Assembly (NCBI RefSeq): GCF_000739655.1
Contig: NZ_BATR01000096.1
Coordinates: 62,001 to 126,000 of the forward strand
DNA: 64,000 bases
Origin: Verrucomicrobium sp. BvORR106
GTDB taxonomy: Bacteria > Verrucomicrobiota > Verrucomicrobiia > Verrucomicrobiales > Verrucomicrobiaceae
Direction: 5' to 3'
Positions within the stretch are counted from its first letter, which is position 1. Every line of letters starts with the position of its first letter. Both the position numbers and the translations under genes were made by a program. Below are positions 51,673 to 60,626 of this stretch, one piece after another. Under the pieces are notes generated by a model. The model saw only the letters and a list, made by a program, of their open reading frames with translations. It did not search any database and was not told the origin of the DNA.

Positions 51673-52227
51673 CTAATGGATGCTCCTAAACCCGACTCCC
51701 TTTTCTCCTGGGAAGCCTTTTGGCAGCAGGGGGCAGGAAATTTTTCCCGTGATGACGCGCGCCAGAAACTGCATGGCACTCATCTCAAACACATGGTGTT
51801 CGCCTTGGGCGGCTCTCAGAACGACAACGTGCCAGTTGTCCACCAGTTCTCCCCGTACCTGCCAACAGAGGTCGATCTGGTTGCCCGCCGTCGCCCAGGG
51901 CAACAATCCTCCGGGTTCCCAGTAGAGGGGCAGAGGAACGGATTTCGGGCGTTTTTCCTTCTGCACCCGCAGGTCCGAGAGCCGCCTTGGCACAAAGTTG
52001 AGATACTGCATGCTCATCGTCCCGGCGCACAAGGAGAGGTACGCTGATGTCTTGTGGCTGTGGGAGAAGAAGTGCCCCTCTCCGTAGCGCTCGTATGCTG
52101 CCGCAAAGTCACCCGGCAACCGGGTGCCCATATGAGTGAAGATCTGCATCCAGTCCGCTTGCGTCATTCTGACGTTTGGCGTGGACGGAGGCGGAACGAC
52201 GGCGACCAGTTCATCAATTCCAAACAT
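51673..52227 (-). CDS. SUKH/SMI1-KNR4 family protein
   Basis: 184 residues. MTQADWMQIFTHMGTRLPGD, FAAAYERYGEGHFFSH (the W...LP-x-D...YG-x-G pattern), PLYWEPGGLLPWATAGNQID, LCWQVRGELVDNWHVVVLRA and FEMSAMQFLARVITGKI are typical of the SUKH superfamily. Many SUKH proteins are immunity partners of polymorphic toxins; others are regulatory. No toxin gene is next to it, so it may be an orphan immunity gene. Confidence 0.82.
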   Translation of the reverse strand: MFGIDELVAVVPPPSTPNVRMTQADWMQIFTHMGTRLPGDFAAAYERYGEGHFFSHSHKTSAYLSLCAGTMSMQYLNFVPRRLSDLRVQKEKRPKSVPLPLYWEPGGLLPWATAGNQIDLCWQVRGELVDNWHVVVLRAAQGEHHVFEMSAMQFLARVITGKISCPLLPKGFPGEKGVGFRSIH

Positions 52228-52300
52228 GGCGGAGCAGGAGGGCTGATTGATCTTCGCTGCACTGCCTCACAACGGAGTGACCAGGCTCTCCCATGCGATA

Positions 52301-52385
52301 AGTTGGTGCATGAGGTGAGGGAACGACATGCCGCGTCGACTGGCAAGAATTTTGAGGCAGGGATCGGATGATTGCTGGGTCTGGG
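52301..52385. repeat. 85-bp direct repeat, copy 2
   Basis: Second copy of 51511-51595. On the minus strand it preserves an ATGCACCAAC start-like segment, but the frame stops after 14 codons, so it looks like a duplicated leader with a truncated gene start. Confidence 0.85.
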
Positions 52386-52387
52386 GG

Positions 52388-52906
52388 CTACTCCAACTCT
52401 GCCTCCCAATCCCTCCAACCAAGTCGCACGGCTGAACTCTCAACGTTCCGGTCGTAGGGGCGTCCCATGGGGATGCCGGCGTACACGACAGACAGCGTCA
52501 CCTCCAGATTTTCAAGAGCACGCTGTAGATCCACCTCCATCTTCATGACATCGATCTCCCCTGCCACTTGGATGCCGTAGTGCTTGATGCGCTCTTCCAG
52601 GTTGGCTACGGCGTCCAACACCAAAGCTCCCAATGGGTCTGCGGTGCATGCTGCGGCCTCCGCCACCAACCGGATGACACCATTTAGAACGCAGTGCCAG
52701 AGGCCGTGTTGCATGACCGTCTCCATTTTCCAGCCGTGGGTCTCCATGATGCCAAAGAGCCGCCAGTAGTAGCAGTGGAGCATGTCCGCCTGCCAGGCGA
52801 CCCGGGAGCGGGCCGATGTCAGGCCATAGTCACGGAGGATCTGTTGAATTTCTTCATGCTCGTTGTCCCATCGGCGTGGACCTGGATGATGCGTGTCTGA
52901 ATTCAT
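52388..52906 (-). CDS. Hypothetical protein
   Basis: 172 residues. HEEIQQILRDYGLTSARSRV, AWQADMLHCYYWRLFGIMET, HGWKMETVMQHGLWHCVLNG, LEERIKHYGIQVAGEIDVMK and ALENLEVTLSVVYAG indicate a soluble, mainly helical protein with several Trp/His/Cys. No family recognised. It lies upstream of the SUKH gene on the same strand, with the 85-bp repeat between them. Confidence 0.6.
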   Translation of the reverse strand: MNSDTHHPGPRRWDNEHEEIQQILRDYGLTSARSRVAWQADMLHCYYWRLFGIMETHGWKMETVMQHGLWHCVLNGVIRLVAEAAACTADPLGALVLDAVANLEERIKHYGIQVAGEIDVMKMEVDLQRALENLEVTLSVVYAGIPMGRPYDRNVESSAVRLGWRDWEAELE

Positions 52907-53090
52907 GCGACCTCGGGCACCCGGTGAGAAGGAGGCTCACCATCTCCGGTGTCGTCGTCCAGGCAAGTCAAAGCTGGAGTCAGCGTAATATCGTCACGCA
53001 GCCCTTGCCAAGGTAGAAGAACCGTCCCGGTTCTTGTTCAGGTCCGCATGGCCTGAAGGTATTTCTGACCAGCGATAAAAACGCCGGGCT

Positions 53091-53279
53091 TCAGGCGATG
53101 CCGCGCAAGGCTGGGGCAGGGGTGGTCACCAGTTGCCATCCTCTGAGTTTGTTCATGGGGAAGCGCACTTGTTCCCCGTTGTCCTGGATAAGAACAAACG
53201 CCTCCCGGCCTGTAACATGGCCATGCGCCTGATAGTGCTTCCGTTCTCCGTTGATGAAGATAATGGTGTAGTTCCGCAT
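53091..53279 (-). CDS. Small hypothetical beta-rich protein
   Basis: 62 residues from the ATG at 53279: MRNYTIIFINGERKHYQAHG, HVTGREAFVLIQDNGEQVRF and PMNKLRGWQLVTTPAPALRG. Similar layout to the 65-residue protein at 17942-18139. No known family. Codons upstream in the same frame look like readthrough of intergenic DNA. Confidence 0.55.
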   Translation of the reverse strand: MRNYTIIFINGERKHYQAHGHVTGREAFVLIQDNGEQVRFPMNKLRGWQLVTTPAPALRGIA

Positions 53280-53554
53280 GCCTGGAAAATAAGCTCTCCA
53301 ACACGGCGTACAACGGGTTAGTGGCCCGGCACCCAATTGCGGGGGCTGGGCTGAGCAGGGGAAAATGAGAAGGGTTTGAACTAGGATGTATGAAATAACT
53401 GTGTGTCGCAGGCGTCCAGTATTTTGGTGGACCTCGCCCACCCTCGCTGGTGCGAACTGGTGGAAGTCCGGGTCTCAAGAACCCTCGTGATTGTTCAAGT
53501 GCTTTCGGGAAGACTTGGTGTCGCGGTGTCGCAAACTCGTGGCGATCACGGGCA
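53280..53554. other. Intergenic region upstream of the small protein
   Basis: No gene, RNA or repeat recognised. It lies between the small protein gene and the terminator that follows tRNA-Pro, so the small gene probably has its own promoter here. Confidence 0.4.
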
Positions 53555-53581
53555 CAAAAAAAGGAGCCCTTTCGGGCTCCT
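53555..53581 (-). terminator. Terminator of the tRNA-Pro transcript
   Basis: AGGAGCCC-TTTC-GGGCTCCT stem-loop on the plus strand; on the minus strand the stem is followed by seven T residues. It is 28 nt past the tRNA 3' end. Confidence 0.9.
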
Positions 53582-53608
53582 GGCTTTCCGGTTTCACTTA
53601 CCTGAATC

Positions 53609-53685
<77 letters not shown>

Positions 53686-54070
53686 CGAGCAGATTCGGTT
53701 TGTTTGGCGGGACGGCAGTGTGGCGCGTTGTGAAAAGATTTCAAGTGCCAGATGCAATTTTTCCAAAACATTCTGCCGGAACCTCTTGGAACCGGGTGGG
53801 GGAGGGCATCGTCCCTGCTCTCCGATGGGTGCGGCTGGCCTGGCCACAGGCAGTTCTCAGTCTTTCTCAAACACCCCTCCGATCCGCCTCCACCGTATCC
53901 CATATCGCGCGTCTGCTTTTTGCCCCGCAATTGCGAGCCAAAAAGCATCCTTCACCCCAGAACCAAGCGCGAAGCACCAAGCACTTGTTAACTACCTTCC
54001 CATAATCTCACGAAAAGCATCTTGCACCCCGGACGATGCGAACCATCTTCCGCCCTTCCCCTCATGCCTC
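53686..54070. other. Divergent leader between tRNA-Pro and argC
   Basis: No gene recognised. It must hold the tRNA-Pro promoter (minus strand) and the start of the arginine cluster transcript. The last ~90 nt before argC are pyrimidine-rich. No clear ARG-box palindrome was found by eye. Confidence 0.4.
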
Positions 54071-55120
54071 ATGTCTCAGAAAGTTAAAGTCGCAGTCGTT
54101 GGCGCCAGTGGTTATTCCGGCAGGGAGCTGTTGCGCCTTCTCCTCCTGCACCCGCACGCCGAGCTCACTGCGGTGACCTCCCGCGCGCTGGCTGGTAAGC
54201 CCCTGACTTCTGAGTTCCCGCGATTCCGAGGGATCGCCCAGGCGGATGCCATTTCATTTATGGCTCCGGATATAGCCGCCATCGCCGCCACTGGGGCGGA
54301 GGTGGCATTTCTTGCCCTCCCGCATGGGGTGGCGCATGAGTTTGCCGTCGGCCTGCTTGCCGCTGGCCTGCGCGTCATTGACTTGAGCGCGGACTTCCGG
54401 CTGCGCAGTGCCGAGGTGTACGCGGAGCACTATGGCCACGCCCACCCATCGCCCGAGTTGCTGGCGGAGGCCGTGTATGCCCTCCCAGAGCTGCGCGCCG
54501 CGGAGATCCGGGATGCCAGGCTCATTGCCTGCCCGGGCTGCTACCCCACCAGCGTGCTGGTTCCGCTGCTGCCCTTGCTGAAAGCGGGCTTGCTCGACGA
54601 GTCACCGATCGCCGTCTCCAGCATGAGCGGCGTGAGCGGTGCCGGACGTGAGGCCAAGACCGCCTTCCTCTTCTGTGAGTGCAACGAGAGCGTGCGCAGC
54701 TACGGCATCCCGCGCCACCGGCACGTCAGTGAGATCGGCCAGGAGCTGGATCTCGCTGCTAGCCGTGCGGTCAAGTTCACTTTCGTGCCCCACCTCATTC
54801 CGGTGAATCAGGGCATCTGCACCACCATCTTCGCCGGATTGCGCGAAGGCGTCACCCTGGAGGAAGTGGAGGCCGCCTACGCCGCCGCTTACTCTGGGCG
54901 TCCCTTCGTGCGGCTGCTCGGTCGCAACCAGAGCCCGGACACGAAGAACGTCACCGGTACGAATTTCATCGACGTGGGCTGGGCCTACGACGCTGGCGCG
55001 GGGCGTCTCCTGCTCCTGAGCGCGGAGGACAATCTCGTCAAGGGTGCCTCTGGCCAGGCGGTGCAGAATTTCAACCTCGCCTTTGGCTTCGCGGAAAACG
55101 CGGGCCTTCAGGTGGTGTGA
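54071..55120 (+). CDS. argC: N-acetyl-gamma-glutamyl-phosphate reductase
   Basis: 349 residues. NADP site VAVVGASGYSGRELLRLLLL; active-site Cys157 in LIACPGCYPTSVLVPLLPLL; SSMSGVSGAGREAKTAFLFC and VPHLIPVNQGICTTIFAG complete the family pattern. It reduces N-acetylglutamyl phosphate to the semialdehyde in arginine synthesis. It is the first gene of the argC-argJ-argB-argD-argF run. The ATG at 54071 is supported by the immediate start of the NADP fold; a nearby ATG at 54064 is out of frame. Confidence 0.95.
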   Translation: MSQKVKVAVVGASGYSGRELLRLLLLHPHAELTAVTSRALAGKPLTSEFPRFRGIAQADAISFMAPDIAAIAATGAEVAFLALPHGVAHEFAVGLLAAGLRVIDLSADFRLRSAEVYAEHYGHAHPSPELLAEAVYALPELRAAEIRDARLIACPGCYPTSVLVPLLPLLKAGLLDESPIAVSSMSGVSGAGREAKTAFLFCECNESVRSYGIPRHRHVSEIGQELDLAASRAVKFTFVPHLIPVNQGICTTIFAGLREGVTLEEVEAAYAAAYSGRPFVRLLGRNQSPDTKNVTGTNFIDVGWAYDAGAGRLLLLSAEDNLVKGASGQAVQNFNLAFGFAENAGLQVV

Positions 55121-55382
55121 TTTCTGCGCCCGCGCCCGGGAAAGTTTTTCTTCTCTAGTGAAAAAATCAGTTCCATTCTTCGGTTTTCCCTCCTGACCCG
55201 TTCCACCATGAATCAGATGCTCCCAGGCAGCCGACTCCCACGACGACAGGGCCATGCCCTGCCCGATGGCTGCCCTGATTCCTCCGCCGTCGGCACCAGC
55301 GTTCGTTTCCGCTCTGCGGTGACGCCTCCCGCCCCGGCTTTCGCATCCGCATCGACCCCTTTCACAAATCCCCGCTACTCTC

Positions 55383-56660
55383 ATGACCTCGCCTGACACC
55401 GCCAACGACTTCGTCTTCAAGGAAATCCCTGGAGGCGTCACTGCTCCCAAGGGATTCCGTGCCGGGGCCATTTCCTGCGGAATTAAGAATCCGACGGCCA
55501 CCCGTCTGGATCTGGCGTTGATCGCTTCCGACCTGCCCACGGCCACGGAGGCCTGCTTCACCACGAGCCGGGTGAAGGCCGGTTGCGTGCGTGTGTCCCA
55601 GCAGCATGTGAAGGTGGGGGATGTGCGCGCCATCATTGCGAACAGCGGCAATGCCAACGCCTGCACCGGTCCGCAGGGCATCCGCGATGCCAAGGCGATG
55701 ACCAAGGCCACGGCGGAAAAGCTGGGGGTGAAAATGCGTCAGGTGCTGGTGTGCTCCACCGGCATCATCGGCATGCCCATGCCCATTGAGCGGATCGTGC
55801 CCCGGGTGGGGGATCTTGTTGCATCCTTGAACCTTGAAGGTTCTGAGCAGGCCGAACAGGCCATCATGACCAGCGACACCAAGCCCAAGACCGTCGCCAT
55901 CGAGGTCGAGTGCGAGGGCCAGACCTTCCGCGTGGGCGGCATCGCCAAGGGGGCCGGCATGATCTGCCCGAACATGGCCACCATGCTCGCCTTTATCACT
56001 ACTGATGCCAAGGTGGAACAGTCCGAGCTCAAGCGCGCCACCCAGGCCGCTGTGGAGCAGACGTTCAACCGTATCACCATCGACGGTGACACCAGCACGA
56101 ATGACACCGTCATCGTCATGAGCAACGGTGCCAGCGACGTGCCGCTCATCAAGAGCAAGTCCCCGTGCACGGAGATCTTTCGCGCTGCGCTGCGTCACGT
56201 GATGATGCAGCTGGCCAAGATGATCGTCAGCGATGGCGAGCGCGTCACGAAGTTCGTGGAAATTCGCGTGCAGGGTGCCCGCACCTATCAGGACGCCAAG
56301 GCTGTGGCCGAGACGGTGGCCAAGTCCATGCTGGTGAAATGCTCCTGGCACGGTGGCGACCCCAACTGGGGCCGCGTCATGCATGCCGTGGGTTACGCCA
56401 AGGCCCGTATTCGTGAAGAGCTGGTGGACATCTACTTCGGCGGCCTCTGTGCCACCAAGGGCGGTCTGGCCACGAACACCCCGGTCAAGGAACTGGAGAA
56501 GGTCACCGCCAAGCCCAAGTTCACGGTCACCATCGACCTGAACCTCGGCGACGCGTCGTACAACGTCTTCACCACCGACCTGAGCGAGGAGTACGTGGAC
56601 TTCAACTCCAGCGAGTACTCTGCGACCATCCACGCCAAGCGACAGACCGGCCTCGCCTGA
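55383..56660 (+). CDS. argJ: Glutamate N-acetyltransferase / amino-acid acetyltransferase
   Basis: 425 residues, the usual ArgJ size. The self-cleavage site is GMICPNMAT|MLAF (nucleophile Thr200). IIANSGNANACTGPQGIRDA, STGIIGMPMPIERI and FNRITIDGDTSTNDTVIVMS are family blocks, and GGDPNWGRVMHAVGYA ends the beta chain region. ArgJ recycles the acetyl group from N-acetylornithine to glutamate; whether it also uses acetyl-CoA (bifunctional) cannot be told from sequence alone. A 262-bp gap separates it from argC. Confidence 0.95.
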   Translation: MTSPDTANDFVFKEIPGGVTAPKGFRAGAISCGIKNPTATRLDLALIASDLPTATEACFTTSRVKAGCVRVSQQHVKVGDVRAIIANSGNANACTGPQGIRDAKAMTKATAEKLGVKMRQVLVCSTGIIGMPMPIERIVPRVGDLVASLNLEGSEQAEQAIMTSDTKPKTVAIEVECEGQTFRVGGIAKGAGMICPNMATMLAFITTDAKVEQSELKRATQAAVEQTFNRITIDGDTSTNDTVIVMSNGASDVPLIKSKSPCTEIFRAALRHVMMQLAKMIVSDGERVTKFVEIRVQGARTYQDAKAVAETVAKSMLVKCSWHGGDPNWGRVMHAVGYAKARIREELVDIYFGGLCATKGGLATNTPVKELEKVTAKPKFTVTIDLNLGDASYNVFTTDLSEEYVDFNSSEYSATIHAKRQTGLA

Positions 56661-56730
56661 TCCCTCCTTTTTTAGAGGAGCTCTCAGGACCCGCCAGCCT
56701 CTTTGGGTTTCTCCACTGGCTGGCATCTGT

Positions 56731-56770
56731 ATTTCCTTTTCCCTCTTCCCTTACCTCTTTCCCTCTCCCA
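56731..56770. repeat. CT-rich 7-nt-period tract before argB
   Basis: Minus-strand units GGGAGAG-GGAAAGA-GGTAAGG-GAAGAGG-GAAAAGG. A similar purine tract in the opposite orientation ends argF (60022-60075). It serves as the argB leader, with no Shine-Dalgarno sequence. Confidence 0.65.
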
Positions 56771-56773
56771 TCC

Positions 56774-57658
56774 ATGAGCCAGTCCGCTGATTCCATCCGC
56801 CAGGCCGCCGTGCTGCTGGAGGCCCTGCCTTACATTCAGAACTTCCGCGGCCAGACCTTCCTCATCAAGGTGGGGGGCAGTGCCATGGAGGAGCAGTCCC
56901 TGGTGGACAGCCTGTTGCGTGACATCGTTTTCCTGGAGGCCGTGGGCATCAATCCGGTGCTGGTGCACGGTGGAGGCAAGGCCATTAACAAGGCCATGAA
57001 GGATGCGGGTCTGGAAGCCCGCTTCGTGGGCGGTCTGCGCGTTACGGACGAGGCGACCATCAGCATCGTGGAGGAGACCTTGGCCCGCATCATCAACCCC
57101 GACCTCGTGGAGCGCATCAAGTCCGCCGGTGGCAAGGCCATCGGTCTGGCGGGAACTACCGTCTTTCGTGGCCAGCGCATGAAGGGCACCGATCCCGCCA
57201 CCGGCGAGGCCGTGGACATTGGCTATGTGGGCGAGGTCGTGGAATGCGACACTTCGATTGTGGATCTCGCCGTTGCCGGTGAGGTCGTCCCCGTTGTCTC
57301 TCCAGTGGCCCGCGAGATCGGTTCCCGCGCCACGCTCAATGTGAACGCCGACATCGCTGCCTGCGCTCTGGCCAAGAAACTCAAGGCCACCAAGCTCATC
57401 TTTCTGAGCGATGTGCTGGGGGTGATGCGTGATCCCAAGGACAACAGCACCCTCATTCCTTCCTTGAACCCGGCCGCCATCGACCAGCTTAAAAAGGAAG
57501 GCATCATCTCCGGCGGCATGATCCCCAAGGTGGACAGCGCCGTGGACTCCCTGCGCGGCGGTGTGGGCAAGGTGCACATGATTGACGGCCGCATCCCGCA
57601 CTCCGTCATCCTCGAGTGCTTCACCGACACCGGCATCGGCACGGAAATTGTATTGTAA
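56774..57658 (+). CDS. argB: Acetylglutamate kinase
   Basis: 294 residues of the amino-acid kinase fold: FLIKVGGSAMEEQSLVDSLL, NPVLVHGGGKAINKAMKDAG, FVGGLRVTDEATISIVEETL, NVNADIAACALAKKLKATKL and IISGGMIPKVDSAVDSL, GKVHMIDGRIPHSVILEC. It phosphorylates N-acetylglutamate with ATP, typically the arginine-feedback step. The N-terminal extension (SQSADSIRQAAVLLEALPYI) matches arginine-sensitive hexameric kinases; that inference is moderate. Confidence 0.95.
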   Translation: MSQSADSIRQAAVLLEALPYIQNFRGQTFLIKVGGSAMEEQSLVDSLLRDIVFLEAVGINPVLVHGGGKAINKAMKDAGLEARFVGGLRVTDEATISIVEETLARIINPDLVERIKSAGGKAIGLAGTTVFRGQRMKGTDPATGEAVDIGYVGEVVECDTSIVDLAVAGEVVPVVSPVAREIGSRATLNVNADIAACALAKKLKATKLIFLSDVLGVMRDPKDNSTLIPSLNPAAIDQLKKEGIISGGMIPKVDSAVDSLRGGVGKVHMIDGRIPHSVILECFTDTGIGTEIVL

Positions 57659-57778
57659 GACTCCAGACCTGATTCAAGCAACAAACGACGAACCTGACGC
57701 ACCGATGCACTGCATCGCTGCTCCTTGACCCTCAAACCACCCACCCACTCCCAACCACCCCCACACCTCCAAACGAAA

Positions 57779-59056
57779 ATGTCCCAGAACCTGATCGAAA
57801 AGTACGTCATGCCCAACTACGGCCGCTACGACTTCTGGCCGGAGCGAGGTCAGGGCACGTACGTTTGGGATCGGGACGGGCGGAAGTATCTGGACTTCGC
57901 GGGTGGGGTGGCGGTGTGCCCGGTGGGGCATTGTCACCCTGAGGTGGTGGAGGCCATTCAGACACAGGCCGCCACGCTGATCCATATCTCCAACTGGTAC
58001 TGCATTCGCCAGCAGGGCGAGCTCGCCGAGTTGCTGGTGGAGAAAGTCATGGGCATTCCCGGGAAGTGCTTCTTTAGCAACAGCGGGGCGGAGGCTAATG
58101 AAGGCCTCATCAAGCTGGCCCGCCGCTTCGGCACCACCCGGCCCAAGGCGGATGGCAGCCCGCGGTTCGAGATCATCACCTGCACCGGTAGCTTCCATGG
58201 GCGGACGTTTGCCACTATGACGGCCACGGCTCAGGAGAAGATCCATGGTGGCTTCGGTCCACTCTTGCCGGGCTTCAAGTACATCCCGTTCAATGATGTG
58301 GAGGCCCTCAAGGCGGCGGTGAATGAGAACACCATCGGCATTTTGTTCGAGCCTGTCCAGGGCGAGAGCGGGGTGAACGTGGCCACGCCGGAATTCCTCC
58401 GCGCCGCCGCAGCCCTGCGGGATCAGCACGATCTGCTGCTCCTGTTGGATGAGGTGCAGTGCGGCCTGGGCCGGACCGGGGAACCCGGCGGCTGGCGCAG
58501 CATCATTCCGGGAGATGAGATTCTGCCCGACGCCATCAGCTGGGCCAAGTCTATCGGCTCGGGCTATGCCCTCGGTAGCTTCTGGACCCGTGATCGTGCG
58601 ATCGGACCTGAGCCGGACGCGGTGCGTCTTTGCAATCTGCTCGGTGCCGGCAGTCATGGCACCACCTATGGCGGATCCCCGCTGGCCTGTGCCACGGGCC
58701 TGGCCACGCTCAAGGTCATCCTTCGTGACGGCCTCATCGCCCGCTCCAAGGTGATGGGTGAGCGCATCGTGCAGGAGGTGTCCTCATGGAACCTGCCTGC
58801 CCTCACCGCCACCCGTGGATTCGGCTTCATGCTCGGGTTCGAGCTGAACACTGACCTCATCGAGGCGCGTGAGGATTTCAAGGCCTCCGGCAAGCTGCCT
58901 TCCATCTGGGTGACCAAGCTTCTCATGGATGCTGGCCTGCTGGTCGTGCCCGCTGGACCCAAGGTCATTCGCTGGCTCGCCCCCATGAATACGTCCGACG
59001 CCGAGGCGCAGGAGGGCCTCAGCATCATGAAATCCGTCCTCTCCGCTCTCGCCTGA
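57779..59056 (+). CDS. argD: Acetylornithine aminotransferase
   Basis: 425 residues, class-III PLP aminotransferase. FFSNSGAEANEGLIKLARRF binds the cofactor phosphate, TCTGSFHGRTFATMTATAQE follows, LLLLDEVQCGLGRTG carries the PLP-binding Asp, and DAISWAKSIGSGYALGSFW supplies the Schiff-base Lys257. It converts N-acetylglutamate semialdehyde to N-acetylornithine. The ATG at 57779 is preferred to an upstream in-frame TTG (57725) in a CT-rich leader. Confidence 0.93.
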   Translation: MSQNLIEKYVMPNYGRYDFWPERGQGTYVWDRDGRKYLDFAGGVAVCPVGHCHPEVVEAIQTQAATLIHISNWYCIRQQGELAELLVEKVMGIPGKCFFSNSGAEANEGLIKLARRFGTTRPKADGSPRFEIITCTGSFHGRTFATMTATAQEKIHGGFGPLLPGFKYIPFNDVEALKAAVNENTIGILFEPVQGESGVNVATPEFLRAAAALRDQHDLLLLLDEVQCGLGRTGEPGGWRSIIPGDEILPDAISWAKSIGSGYALGSFWTRDRAIGPEPDAVRLCNLLGAGSHGTTYGGSPLACATGLATLKVILRDGLIARSKVMGERIVQEVSSWNLPALTATRGFGFMLGFELNTDLIEAREDFKASGKLPSIWVTKLLMDAGLLVVPAGPKVIRWLAPMNTSDAEAQEGLSIMKSVLSALA

Positions 59057-59129
59057 TCCCGCTTCGGCGCGAGATGTGCTCGCACTCCCGCCCCGCATTC
59101 CTTTCACCCTTTTCAGCCCTCATCGTCCC

Positions 59130-60035
59130 ATGAAGAACCTGTTGTCCATCGAGGCTCTCACTGCCCAGGAGATCACAGCCATCGTCGAGCTCGGTGCCGA
59201 CCTTCGCAAGAACCGCGCCGCCACCCCTCAGGTGCTGACAGGCCAGACGTGGGCTCTCATTTTCAACAAGTCCTCCACTCGCACCCGCGTCAGTTTTGAG
59301 GTCGGTATTCGCGAGCTCGGCGGCAGCGTCATGTTCCTGAGCGGGGCTGACACCCAGCTCGGCCGGGGAGAGCCGGTGAAGGATACGGCTCGTGTCCTGG
59401 GGCGCATGGTGCATGGGGCGGTCATCCGCACCTATGCCCAGGCAGATGTGGAGCAGTTCGCGGAATACAGCCACCTGCCTACTATCAACGCCCTCACCGA
59501 TGAGGAGCACCCGTGCCAGATCCTGGCCGATCTTCAGGTCATGCACGAGCGCCTCGGCGGATGGCAGGGGAAGAAAGTCTGCTTCCTGGGTGACGGCGAC
59601 TGCAACGTGGCCCGCTCCTGGATGTGGGCCGCAGCCCGGCTCGGCTTTGATCTCGCCATCGGCGCGCCCAAGGCCTTCCAGCCCCCAGCGGAGTTCATGG
59701 AAAAACTTGGCACTGACAAGGTCGTGCTGGAGGAAGATCCTGCCAAGGCCGTTGCGGGTGCCGATGTCGTGTACACCGACGTCTGGGTGAGCATGGGCAA
59801 GGAAGAGGAAAGCGCCCAACGCATCGAGATCCTCAAGCCCTACCAGATCAATGCCGGCCTCATGCAGCATGCGGCCAAAGATGCCATCGTCATGCACTGC
59901 CTGCCTGCTTATCGCGAGAAGGAAATCACCGACGAAGTTCTGGAGCAGCACGCTGATGTGATCTTCCACGAGGCAGAAAACCGACTGCATGTGCAGAAGG
60001 CGATCATTTGCTGGATGGCGCGGGGAGAGGGATAA
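59130..60035 (+). CDS. argF: Ornithine carbamoyltransferase
   Basis: 301 residues. Carbamoyl-phosphate motif NKSSTRTRVSFEV (residues 46-58); GADTQLGRGEPVKDTARVLG; NALTDEEHPCQILADLQVMH; DAIVMHCLPAYREKEITDEV (HCLPA, ornithine-specific); and HEAENRLHVQKAII. It forms citrulline from ornithine. argG and argH are not in the window. The last codons (Gly-Glu-Gly-TAA) fall within a purine-rich 7-nt-period tract that continues to 60075. Confidence 0.95.
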   Translation: MKNLLSIEALTAQEITAIVELGADLRKNRAATPQVLTGQTWALIFNKSSTRTRVSFEVGIRELGGSVMFLSGADTQLGRGEPVKDTARVLGRMVHGAVIRTYAQADVEQFAEYSHLPTINALTDEEHPCQILADLQVMHERLGGWQGKKVCFLGDGDCNVARSWMWAAARLGFDLAIGAPKAFQPPAEFMEKLGTDKVVLEEDPAKAVAGADVVYTDVWVSMGKEEESAQRIEILKPYQINAGLMQHAAKDAIVMHCLPAYREKEITDEVLEQHADVIFHEAENRLHVQKAIICWMARGEG

Positions 60036-60075
60036 GGGAGAGAGGGAAAAGGGGAAAGGGAAGAGGGATAAGGTG
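60022..60075. repeat. Purine-rich 7-nt-period tract over the argF stop codon
   Basis: Units GGGGAGA, GGGATAA, GGGAGAGA, GGGAAAA, GGGGAAA, GGGAAGA, GGGATAA. The argF TAA (60033-60035) is inside the second unit. Inverse orientation of the tract before argB. Confidence 0.75.
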
Positions 60076-60109
60076 GGAGCTTGGGCCCCATGGGGATCTG
60101 CGCGTGCGT

Positions 60110-60284
60110 CAGTAAAGGGAGCGAGGGACATTCCTGTCCCGGTTCTGGCCAAGCGTCCCATGAGGTTGCTTGGTTAGATGGTCTCCATATGTCCCAGTGC
60201 GCTACGTTAGTTATCGCTCGCTGAGGTCACCCGCTGGAACGTCCCACGGGTCCGGGACTGGAAAGTCCCTGCCTCCTTTTGCTG
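60110..60284. repeat. R2 interspersed element, copy 3
   Basis: Left end CAGTAAAGGGAGCGAGGGAC, right end GTCCCTGCCTCCTTTTGCTG, 175 bp, with the conserved small hairpins GGGACATTCCTGTCCC and GGGACTGGAAAGTCCC. Confidence 0.85.
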
Positions 60285-60360
60285 AGCGGCCAAGGTGGGC
60301 GATAAGGGGGCGCTGTGATGCTCCGCTGTTCGACCTCTTAGGTTCGAGGTGCTCACAAGA

Positions 60361-60497
60361 TCCGCCAAAGCGGTGTTGAGCCACACGCACTCCAAGACGC
60401 TTCGCGTTTTTGAGGGCGAACTCCGAGTCTGGGCCTGTCCCGGTTCGAGGCAGCGTCTTGGAGTGCTGGCGGCTTGACGCCGCTTTCGCCAGCAGGT
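60361..60497. repeat. R1 interspersed inverted-repeat element, short copy
   Basis: Left arm CCAAAGCGGTGTTGAGCCAC then ACGCACTCCAAGACGCTTCG; right arm GCAGCGTCTTGGAGTGCTGG then CGGCTTGACGCCGCTTTCGC. About 137 bp, with a shorter spacer than the 168-bp copies. Downstream (60535-60620) are two more small palindromes, AGGCTTCAGCCT-like and AGGCTAAAGCCT. Confidence 0.8.
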
Positions 60498-60626
60498 TCG
60501 ACCTACAGTAAACTTATGACCCTCAACAGGACTGCAGTCCAAAGTAGTCACAGGCTTCAGCCTGTTCAGGCGCGATAACCACGTCAACGCCGCCAGGCTA
60601 AAGCCTAGCACTACCTTCCGCATTCC

